This document shows, in pieces, positions 1 through 6,706 of a stretch of DNA of 12,500 nucleotides. This DNA is from a candidate division KSB1 bacterium. Lineage in GTDB: Bacteria; Zhuqueibacterota; JdFR-76; DREG01. Every line of letters begins with the position of its first letter. Position 1 is the first letter of the stretch. A program made the position numbers and the translations under genes. The notes below the pieces were generated by a model. The model was not told the origin of the DNA. It saw only the letters and a list, made by a program, of their open reading frames with translations, and ran no database searches. Location: the NCBI GenBank assembly GCA_022566355.1, contig JADFJB010000130.1, positions 1 to 12,500 of the forward strand, read 5' to 3'.

Positions 1-170
1 ACAACCGATATCCAGGAACCTCCCTTTTGCATCTGCCAAATAGAGCGCGATAAATTCCTTTCGCAATCTGCCACGCAACCCTGCATAAACGACCTTCTCT
101 TCCGGGTAATTGGCCCCGACTTCTTAATAAAAACGAATAAACCGTCACGCTTTTTAAGCTGTTGTTCCAT
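1..170 (-). CDS. SAM-dependent methyltransferase, N-terminal fragment, apparent frameshift
   Basis: This is the start of a gene that continues past the left edge. From the ATG at 170 the minus strand reads MEQQLKKRDGLFVFIK. That frame then gives a basic, unconvincing protein. From about position 120 a different frame, preceded by a TAA, reads VGANYPEEKVVYAGLRG, then LRKEFIALYLADAKG, and reaches FLDIGC at the window edge. FLDIGC matches motif I (glycine-rich SAM-binding loop) of class I methyltransferases. Adding one base near 120-126 joins the two parts into a plausible N-terminus. The break is therefore either an assembly or sequencing error or a real frameshift. The ATG lies inside the last codons of the flippase gene (17-nt overlap), which suggests translational coupling in a glycan-modification cluster. 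AAGGA sits only 2 nt before the ATG. The substrate is unknown. The methyltransferase call rests on one motif plus context. Confidence 0.6.
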   Translation of the reverse strand, partial: MEQQLKKRDGLFVFIKKSGPITRKRRSFMQGCVADCERNLSRSIWQMQKGGSWISV

Positions 171-1602
171 GATCCTTTTTAAAAAATTTACGAATCCTGG
201 TTTTCTCGGTTCGATCTAAAAATCCGGAAGCCAATAAGAATAAAAAGAATCCCAGGATTAAGCCAATTTTAAGAAAAATATTCTCCCATTGCAAGAAATA
301 GATTTGGACAAGAAAAATACCCAAAGCAAGTACTGAAATTTTAGTGACCCGGCCCCATTCATAAGGAATAGGATAAAGTGGATTGGATTTTATGTAAAGG
401 AGATAAGCAAGCACAATATAGGCTATCACTTTCGCCCATGCTGCTCCCAACATGCCGAAAAACGGAATCAACAAAAAATTTAACAGGATATTCACTCCGG
501 CTGAGATGCCGGTAACCCATGCTATAATCAAGGTTTTCTTTTCCAAAAATACGCCGACATAAAAATTAACATACATTCCAAAAAAGATATTGCTGATCAG
601 AATTAACGGAATAATACTGGTACTGGCCCAATATTTCTCTCCAAATAAACTGTAGCCAAATAAGTTAAAACGTACAATTTCGTCGACAAAAAGTGAGACT
701 CCCAGGAAGACTATTGAGCAAGACAACATGAAATACGTCAAAACCCGCGCAAAAACAGCTTTGGCATTTGCCTGCTTGGAAGTGGAAAGAAAGAAAGGAT
801 GCCAGGCAAAACGGAAAGCAGCTATGAACAACGCCATAAAAGACCCCAATTTATAACCGGCGCTATAGATACCAGTGGTTTCCAGATCAGTTAAGCGCTC
901 TATGATCGGGCGGTCAATAATATTCATCGCAACCACAGCCAACCCGGAAGATATATAGGGTAACCCAAAGCGGATGAGCTTACTGAAAATGGCAGTGTCA
1001 AATTTCAAAATAAAATACCGGAAAATGATTGGTAATAAGAAAAGGAAAGTTAAACCAGAAGACACCAGGTTGGCCCAAAAAATGCCTGCCACACCTTTCT
1101 TTAAAACCACAATAAACAAGATATTCGCTGCAATATTCAGCACAACATTAATGACTTTTAAAACTGCAAAAGGTATAGATTTTTCTTTAGCGCGCAGCGC
1201 CATAAATGGCATTAAAGTCAAGGAATCAAATAACAGTATGCCGGCACTTAATAAAATCAACATTGCTTCTGTTTCTGATCTGAAGATTATTATTGAGAAC
1301 GTTTGATCGAAAACCACCAAAAGCCCTGTAAAAAGGACCGATGTGATTAATAAGGAAATCAAACCCGTACTAAATAAAACCTTTTGTTTTTTGAGGTCAT
1401 TTTCCGGGGCAACAAAACGCAAGTAAGCGACATCCATTCCATAACCATAAATCACATTCATCAATGCCAGAAATGAAAATATCAATGCAGCTTTACCATA
1501 TTCCCCGGTCGCAATTACATTAGTATGCAATGGCAATAATAAAAAACCCAGTCCCCGGCTGGCCATGTGGCCGATACCGTAAACTGCGGAATGGCGAAGC
1601 AA
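154..1602 (-). CDS. Wzx-like polysaccharide flippase (MOP/PST family membrane protein)
   Basis: This is a 482-residue, very hydrophobic protein with about 13-14 predicted membrane segments spread from residue 8 to the C-terminus, the usual size and layout of the polysaccharide-transport branch of the MOP flippases. The N-terminus (HSAVYGIGHMASRGLGFLLL followed by PLHTN) has the typical first-helix pattern of such exporters. Members move lipid-linked oligosaccharides across the inner membrane for capsule, O-antigen or exopolysaccharide assembly. The best start is a TTG at 1602, because the homologous first helix begins there. The next ATG at 1566 would cut off part of helix 1, and an upstream in-frame TGA lies near 1644. 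No clear Shine-Dalgarno sequence precedes the TTG. An ATT at 1611 is a less likely alternative. The gene overlaps the methyltransferase downstream, which supports a glycan locus. The exact substrate cannot be inferred. Confidence 0.85.
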   Translation of the reverse strand: MLRHSAVYGIGHMASRGLGFLLLPLHTNVIATGEYGKAALIFSFLALMNVIYGYGMDVAYLRFVAPENDLKKQKVLFSTGLISLLITSVLFTGLLVVFDQTFSIIIFRSETEAMLILLSAGILLFDSLTLMPFMALRAKEKSIPFAVLKVINVVLNIAANILFIVVLKKGVAGIFWANLVSSGLTFLFLLPIIFRYFILKFDTAIFSKLIRFGLPYISSGLAVVAMNIIDRPIIERLTDLETTGIYSAGYKLGSFMALFIAAFRFAWHPFFLSTSKQANAKAVFARVLTYFMLSCSIVFLGVSLFVDEIVRFNLFGYSLFGEKYWASTSIIPLILISNIFFGMYVNFYVGVFLEKKTLIIAWVTGISAGVNILLNFLLIPFFGMLGAAWAKVIAYIVLAYLLYIKSNPLYPIPYEWGRVTKISVLALGIFLVQIYFLQWENIFLKIGLILGFFLFLLASGFLDRTEKTRIRKFFKKDHGTTA

Positions 1603-2107
1603 TCGTTTAATGTGTGAAGTTACGGAAGCTTGTGGGATGGCTCAAACACTCCAATATTTAGGATATATCTCGATAACTGTCAACCAAAAAGGACATAAAC
1701 AAAAACAATAATCAGGATTCTACAAGGTTGGTTATAACCTATTGAATTTATGGATATTATGATTTTCATAAAAGATTCTTTTAAAGAATACTCAAATTAG
1801 ATAAATTTCAAATAAAAATAGCGTTAAGGCACTACTCCACCAGTTATAGCTTTGCTAAGCTGCTTAGAATTTTCCATTCTTCTTTGATTTTATCATTATT
1901 ACTTTTCAACTTTTTTTGACAGGATAAACAGGATTATCAGGATAAAAATCCAGTATATCTTGTTAATCCTGTCAAAAAAGAAAAAACAGCTACACTATCA
2001 GGTGTAAAATTTGTGAATAATCCAGGTTCATTATTTATTAGGGAACTAAGTTTTGTAGATTTCTTATATATATGAACTGAACAAAATTAGCTTTCTATCA
2101 ACTATTT
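1603..2107. other. Divergent intergenic region, AT-rich
   Basis: This 505 bp spacer lies between the divergently transcribed flippase and TonB-dependent receptor genes, so promoters of both should lie here. I see no coding potential. It contains a 10-bp perfect palindrome, GGTTATAACC (1730-1739), a 13-bp dyad CTAAGC-T-GCTTAG (1855-1867), and the palindromic repeat at 1911-1980 listed separately. TATATATA-like sequence near 2066-2074 could hold a -10 element for the receptor gene, but I cannot pair it with a convincing -35. The receptor ATG has no Shine-Dalgarno sequence. Confidence 0.5.
1911..1980. repeat. Palindromic dispersed repeat with 9-nt periodicity
   Basis: The left arm (1912-1932) and right arm (1959-1979) are inverted copies matching at 19 of 21 positions, including a perfect 14-bp core TTTTTTGACAGGAT / ATCCTGTCAAAAAA. 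Inside, the left half is three successive 9-mers: AGGATAAAC, AGGATTATC, AGGATAAAA. As RNA it could fold into a long hairpin with a U-tract on one side and an A-tract on the other, so it could act as a bidirectional terminator or transcript-protecting structure. From memory, similar AGGATAAACAGGAT repeats are common between genes in environmental genomes. A count across this genome would test that. Confidence 0.75.
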
Positions 2108-4456
2108 ATGAAAATCTCTAATCTCTTCATATTTCTAACTCTATTTACAGGCCAAGTTGCCATCGCCCAGGAATTCACGGTTAATGGCTATGTCCAGGAC
2201 TCCCAATCCGGAGAAAGACTAATCGGGGCGAATCTTTTTGACCCGGATTTAAACGTCGGTACGACCACCAATGTTTACGGTTTCTTTAGTCTGACATTGA
2301 AAAATGCGGTAGCAGATTCCATCTTGCTGGTGGTATCCTATATCGGATATGAACGCTGGCAAAGAAGATTAGCAACCGGACAAGATTACCAATTGAATAT
2401 TGAATTGAAACTTAGCCCGATAGCTATGGACAGTATTACTGTAATTGCCGACAACCTGGAATCCATCGAACAAAGGACAGCAATGAGCACCATTGAGATT
2501 CCGATCCGGCAACTTAAAACGGTACCGGCATTGCTCGGTGAGGTGGATGTGATCAAATCGATCCAGCTATTGCCAGGTGTGCAATCCGGGTCCGAAGGAA
2601 GCAGCGGACTTTATGTGCGGGGTGGATCACCTGATCAAAATCTTATCTTACTTGACGGCGCCCCGGTTTATAATGCATCCCATCTTTTTGGTTTCTTTTC
2701 TATTTTCAACTCTGATGCGGTAAAAAATATTAAGCTCATAAAAGGAGGCTTTCCAGCTCGATTTGGCGGCCGGTTATCATCCGTGCTTGAAATTAACATG
2801 AAGGAAGGCAACAACCAGGAATTTAATGGACAAGTGACGATAGGGATGATTGCTTCCCGGATTATGCTGGAAGGTCCGCTAAAAAAAGGCAATTCATCTT
2901 ATATCATTTCAGCAAGGCGAACGTATGCAGACCTAATAGCAAAACCATTCCTCGATAAGGATGACAATGGTGGATACTACTTTACTGATTTGAATGCGAA
3001 GATGAATCATATGTTATCAAACAAAAATCGGCTTTATTTAAGTCTATATGCCGGTCTGGATAAATTTTACTTCCGAAGTAAAGAGACTTTAAATGGGGAG
3101 ACATCCCAAGAAAACGGTAACCTAAGATGGGGCAATATAACTTCCACTCTTAGATGGAATAAACTCTTTAATAAAAAATTGTTTAGTAACACAACTGTGC
3201 TTTACAGTAAATATCGCTTTACGGTTGAGGTCGAGGAAGAATCTAAAAATCGCAGCATTTTATCGGAATCTTACCTTCTCAAGTATATCTCCGGCATCGA
3301 AGATTGGAGTGCCCGCATTGATTTTGACTTCCGGCCCAACCCAAGCCATTACATTAAGTTCGGTGGTGCCGCCACAAGCCATAAATTTAGTCCGGGTGCA
3401 GCACAATTTAAAGCAGCGGGTTTAAATATCACTGCATTGGATACTCTCATTGCACCCACCCAGGAACAAAATGCCATCGAAACAAATTTTTATGTTGAAG
3501 ATGATCTTAGGTTTTCTGACAGATTAAAGGCCAACCTTGGGCTTCATTCTTCACTATTCTCAACCGAAGGCAAGCAGTATATTTCACTGCAACCTCGTTT
3601 ATCCGCACGATTCATGGTAAGTAGTTGGGCACTCAAAGCTTCTTATGCCACCATGAGCCAGTACATCCATCTGCTCTCCAATGCCGGAATCGGGCTGCCA
3701 ACAGACCTGTGGGTGCCGGCAACAAATAAAGTAAAACCACAAGGAAGCAAACAGATCGCTCTTGGCTTGGCTCGTTCGCTGAAGGACAAACAATATGAAC
3801 TCAGCATCGAAACCTACTACAAAACCATGGACAATTTAATTGGATATAAAGATGGCGCAGAATTCCTTGGATTAGATACCGACTGGCAAAATAAGATCGA
3901 AGTCGGATCAGGCCGCTCCTATGGTCTGGAGATCTTCGTTCAAAAAAAACGAGGACGTACCACCGGTTGGCTCGGTTATACACTTTCCTGGACTGACAGG
4001 CTTTTTGAAAATTTGAATTTTGGCAAACGTTACCCATATCGCTACGACCGGCGTCATGATATTGCTATAGTCTTCAATCATCAACTATCCAGGGGTGTGG
4101 AATTGTCCGGAACCTGGATTTACGGCACAGGGAATGCGATATCAATACCGGAGGCAACCTATCCCACTGCAGTTTTACCGAACAGTTTCAGATTTTTTGA
4201 TGGATTAATTGATTATTTACCTGATAGAAACGGAGTACGAATGCGATCTTATCATCGCCTGGATTTAGCGATTCGGTTTATTAAACGAAAAGATAGTAAT
4301 GAGCGTCGAGTCTGGACAATTGGTATTTATAATGCTTACAGCCGCAAGAATCCTTTCTTTTACTTCTTCTCGACGGACCAGGTAGGTAACCCGGTTGTAA
4401 AACAGGCAAGCTTGTTTCCAATTATTCCTGCAATAAGTTATAGCCGAGGATTATAG
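2108..4456 (+). CDS. TonB-dependent outer-membrane receptor with carboxypeptidase-regulatory-like domain
   Basis: This is a 782-residue outer-membrane transporter. Residues 1-20 are a Sec signal peptide, probably cleaved after AIA. Residues 22-105 form a carboxypeptidase-regulatory-like beta-sandwich (VNGYVQDSQSGERLIGANLF, then GTTTNVYGFFSL). SITVIAD (109-115) is a possible TonB box. The plug spans about 125-235, with LYVRGGSPDQNLILLDGAPV and GGFPARFGGRLSSVLEINMK as hallmark segments. The rest is a 22-strand-type barrel rich in alternating aromatic strands. Such receptors import large or scarce nutrients using TonB and proton-motive force. The next gene, 14 nt downstream, encodes a DUF4249 lipoprotein, a common partner in Bacteroidota-like genomes. 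The substrate is unknown. The protein ends ISYSRGL and not with the usual terminal aromatic residue. No Shine-Dalgarno sequence precedes the ATG, but the signal peptide fixes the start. Confidence 0.93.
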   Translation: MKISNLFIFLTLFTGQVAIAQEFTVNGYVQDSQSGERLIGANLFDPDLNVGTTTNVYGFFSLTLKNAVADSILLVVSYIGYERWQRRLATGQDYQLNIELKLSPIAMDSITVIADNLESIEQRTAMSTIEIPIRQLKTVPALLGEVDVIKSIQLLPGVQSGSEGSSGLYVRGGSPDQNLILLDGAPVYNASHLFGFFSIFNSDAVKNIKLIKGGFPARFGGRLSSVLEINMKEGNNQEFNGQVTIGMIASRIMLEGPLKKGNSSYIISARRTYADLIAKPFLDKDDNGGYYFTDLNAKMNHMLSNKNRLYLSLYAGLDKFYFRSKETLNGETSQENGNLRWGNITSTLRWNKLFNKKLFSNTTVLYSKYRFTVEVEEESKNRSILSESYLLKYISGIEDWSARIDFDFRPNPSHYIKFGGAATSHKFSPGAAQFKAAGLNITALDTLIAPTQEQNAIETNFYVEDDLRFSDRLKANLGLHSSLFSTEGKQYISLQPRLSARFMVSSWALKASYATMSQYIHLLSNAGIGLPTDLWVPATNKVKPQGSKQIALGLARSLKDKQYELSIETYYKTMDNLIGYKDGAEFLGLDTDWQNKIEVGSGRSYGLEIFVQKKRGRTTGWLGYTLSWTDRLFENLNFGKRYPYRYDRRHDIAIVFNHQLSRGVELSGTWIYGTGNAISIPEATYPTAVLPNSFRFFDGLIDYLPDRNGVRMRSYHRLDLAIRFIKRKDSNERRVWTIGIYNAYSRKNPFFYFFSTDQVGNPVVKQASLFPIIPAISYSRGL

Positions 4457-4470
4457 GTTTACTCAAGAGA

Positions 4471-5349
4471 ATGAATATGACAATTTATAAAAATAATTCA
4501 ATTCAAACAGTACAGATAGCGTGGATTTTTCTAGCGCTGTTTACAATTATTGGATGTGAAACGATCGTAGAAGTCGACTTGCCGGAGCATGAACCGGTCC
4601 TGGTGGCTAATAGTCTTTTTAGCCCTGACCACCTTTGGGAAGTAAAGTTAAATAAAAGTAAAAGCAGCCTGGATAGAGAATCGAATAGAGCCATAACCAA
4701 TGCTACCATTGAGATATTCGATGGGGAAAATCTAGTCGCTTCACTCACACATGGGCACGATGGCATTTATCGTTCACTGGCGAACGAGACACCTAATATT
4801 GGCAGTACATATACATTACAAGCTTCGGCACCCGGCTTCGATCCAATCGTCGCATCGGATTATGTTCCTGAACCCGTCCAAATCAGTTCGGTTCAAACCG
4901 ACATCAATTCATATCCATTTAAGGTCACTGTCCGTTTTTCAGATCCACCAAATGAAAAAAATTATTACCAGGTTTTGGTTATTTCAGAAGATACAAATGG
5001 TAGCGGCGAATTACACCCTGTTTGGTTTGAATCAGATGATCTGCTTTTTCAGGACCTGGGTGGTGTCGATCCCGGTGACGCTCTTTTCGATGATTCATTA
5101 ATTTCAGGTAAGAATTATAGTTTAATACTAAAAACCTATCCACACCAGGTTGAGCCACTGGCAAAGATGCATATTATGCTTCTTTCAGTTTCCGAATCCT
5201 ATTACAATTACATGAAATCAACTAAATTTCAAGAAGACCATGGAGAAAATCCATTCTCAACCCCGATTCAAGTTTACAATAATATTGAAAATGGACTCGG
5301 AGTTTTTGCCGGGTACGCTGTTTCAATGTTCCCTGCGTTTGGGCAATAA
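4471..5349 (+). CDS. DUF4249-type outer-membrane lipoprotein
   Basis: This 292-residue protein has a hydrophobic leader ending in a lipobox (TIIGC, Cys29), so it is probably lipidated. CETIVEVDLPEHEPVLVANS, just after the cysteine, is the characteristic DUF4249 opening. The middle is a beta-rich fold (NATIEIFDGENLVASL; GSTYTLQASAPGFDPIVASD). The C-terminal part has ESYYNYMKSTKFQ and NNIENGLGVFAGY, also typical of the family, and the length is full. These proteins are usually encoded next to a TonB-dependent receptor and are thought to sit at the cell surface as accessory binding or lid proteins, by analogy with SusD. No biochemical function is established to my knowledge. The 14-nt gap from the receptor gene indicates co-transcription. 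The start could be either of two close ATGs (4471 or 4477), with only a weak purine tract (AAGAGA) upstream. Confidence 0.85.
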   Translation: MNMTIYKNNSIQTVQIAWIFLALFTIIGCETIVEVDLPEHEPVLVANSLFSPDHLWEVKLNKSKSSLDRESNRAITNATIEIFDGENLVASLTHGHDGIYRSLANETPNIGSTYTLQASAPGFDPIVASDYVPEPVQISSVQTDINSYPFKVTVRFSDPPNEKNYYQVLVISEDTNGSGELHPVWFESDDLLFQDLGGVDPGDALFDDSLISGKNYSLILKTYPHQVEPLAKMHIMLLSVSESYYNYMKSTKFQEDHGENPFSTPIQVYNNIENGLGVFAGYAVSMFPAFGQ

Positions 5350-5456
5350 TTTGATGTTTGAAAACTAATCCGGAATTTCTAATTTATTCTACACACGACT
5401 TCAATCGATTCATTGCCGCAGTATAATTTTTAAATCCCAAGATAAAGGTTATTTTT

Positions 5457-5969
5457 ATGAAAATAAACAATAATTTACTGATTGAATTCGACCATGAAAT
5501 GGCAAATACTTGAAAGTCTCTCGAACGAATTCCGGAAGACAAACTCGATTGGAGACTTCACAAAAAATCATGGACTATGATAGAATTGGCGGCACACCTG
5601 GCAAATCTGCCGACCGGGGCTATGCATGCCATCAATCAAGACTCACTGGATTTAAAGCCTTCTCCTTATGCACCGCCATCAAAGACATTACCCGCAACTT
5701 CATGCCACGAAACCCTTGATCGGTTTGATAAGAATATTACAGATGCACTAGCCGTAATTGCCGATGCTAGCGATGAGCATTTACTTTCCTCCTGGACTCT
5801 TCTTTCCGGTGGAAAAGTAATTTTTGAACTTCGCCGGGTTGCCGTCTTACGAAATTTTGTTATGAATCATAATATCCATCATCGGGCTCAACTAGGCGTT
5901 TATCTGCGGCTTAACGACGTTGCGGTGCCGGCAATTTACGGCCAATCAACTGATGAAGGCAGCATATAG
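5457..5969 (+). pseudogene. DinB-family protein, interrupted by one in-frame TGA
   Basis: Starting at the ATG at 5457, the frame reads MKINNNLLIEFDHEMANT, then TGA at 5511-5513, then KSLERIPEDKLDWRLHKKSW, and continues to a TAG at 5967. Apart from the stop it is a full-length DinB-superfamily four-helix protein of about 170 residues. The family normally has Arg at the stop position (EMANTR-x-x-L), so CGA to TGA is the simplest explanation. The putative metal ligands are present: His47 in AAHLANL and the histidines of NHNIHHRAQL (138-142). The C-terminal signature YLRLNDVAVPAIYG is also conserved. Known relatives include metal-dependent thiol transferases and uncharacterised stress proteins. 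Re-initiation at the ATG at 5577 would give a 130-residue protein lacking helix 1, probably non-functional. TGA is used as a normal stop by three other genes here, which argues against recoding. A sequencing error remains possible. Confidence 0.8.
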
Positions 5970-6119
5970 TATCCTTCAAAAGAAGCACATCTTTTGCAAA
6001 TCAAAAAAGAAGCGAAGAAATTGGTGGACGAAGGATTTTTATTACGCGAAAATAAGGGATATGTGATTGATAAAGGAGGTGTTCATTGGGATTGGATTTT
6101 TTCAAAAAAAGAACAATAA
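5970..6119 (+). pseudogene. C-terminal remnant of another protein (possibly alpha/beta hydrolase-domain family)
   Basis: Directly after the TAG of the DinB gene, in the same frame, 49 codons read YPSKEAHLLQIKKEAKKLV, then DEGFLLRENKGYVIDK, GGVHWDWIFSKKEQ and a TAA. The composition and the amphipathic helix followed by DEGFLL look like genuine protein, and there is no start codon of its own in a sensible place. From memory it resembles the last helix of a family annotated as alpha/beta hydrolase domain-containing protein, where a segment like YPS-x4-L-x2-(I/V)-x3-A-x2-LV-x2-G(F/Y)LL precedes the C-terminus. I treat that as a weak match. The most likely history is a deletion that fused the ends of two neighbouring genes. 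Read-through of the TAG would make a DinB fusion, but I see no sign of that. Confidence 0.45.
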
Positions 6120-6706
6120 GTAAATTCAAATTTGATATTTTTACTTCATAAATTCACACGATAAAAACTAAAATAATTTGCAACAATCTTAGATATTTTC
6201 TGTCTATTGTTTTTAATTTCATACTAATAAGGTTATTTGTGAATGAACCAAAATCCATAATTTGTAATACCCTCTATATTTTCAGGTTTTCCAAGAACTA
6301 CCCAAAATGTTATCCCCGTCCCGCCTGGCAGGCTGTCGCAGAATAGGCAAAAAGCCTGGAATTGTCATCCTGAACGGAGCGAAGCGGAGTGAAGGATCTT
6401 GATTGAAACTCGTTGTAACTCTAGTATAATCAAGTTATTAAGGGCTGTACCAGCAAGATTCTTCGCTGGCGCTCAGAATGACATTTTAATGATATTGCGC
6501 ATTGTGCGACAGCCTGCTGGGCGGGATTATCGGGGATCTTTTTACTTTGTCTTGCACTATTTGGACTCATTGCTTAACTTGAGCCAGAATCATAATGATC
6601 TAAGAAGGTAGATTCTCGCTAAAATCATACGGGAATGACAGGTGAGGGTGTTTTCATTCGGGCATTATTCAACAAAAGTCATCAAACCTCTGGATAGGAG
6701 TACAAA
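6120..6706. other. Intergenic region with repeat elements
   Basis: This 587 bp stretch has no convincing gene. The first 180 bp are AT-rich with no recognisable structure. Positions 6312-6537 hold a nested palindromic element, listed separately. Further on, 6612-6636 carries an imperfect hairpin (ATTCTCG / CGGGAAT around AAAATCATA) followed by GACAGGTGAGGG, which looks like a decayed copy of another dispersed repeat. The promoter for the serine hydrolase gene must lie in the last part, but I cannot identify it. Confidence 0.5.
6312..6537. repeat. Nested palindromic MITE-like element
   Basis: The outer arms are 6312-6340 (ATCCCCG-TCCCGCC to GCAGGCTGTCGCA) and 6505-6537, whose reverse complement is the same except for a 4-nt insertion (ATAA) and two substitutions. 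Nested within are 6364-6401 (GTCATCCTGAACGGAGCGAA onward to GGATCTTG) and 6454-6482, whose reverse complement GTCATTCTGAGCG to GAATCTTG is a shorter, diverged inverted copy. The roughly 60 bp centre has no special features. There is no transposase gene, so the element would be non-autonomous if mobile. The GTCATCCTGA-GCGAAG-GAAGGATCT motif is, to my knowledge, a very common dispersed repeat in environmental genomes. GC content is clearly higher than in the flanks. I see no clear target-site duplication. Confidence 0.75.

Noticed and set aside
974-1306. Open frame of 110 codons on the plus strand
   Set aside because: It lies entirely antisense to the flippase gene and its product has no family-like features. 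The flippase reading explains the region.
5511-5513. TGA in the DinB gene as a sense codon (recoding or selenocysteine)
   Set aside because: TGA ends three other genes in this window, the family normally has Arg here, and there is no visible hairpin that would support selenocysteine insertion.
6399-6611. Plus-strand open frame of 70 codons across the palindromic element
   Set aside because: It runs through both arms of a non-coding repeat and has no ribosome binding site or recognisable protein pattern.
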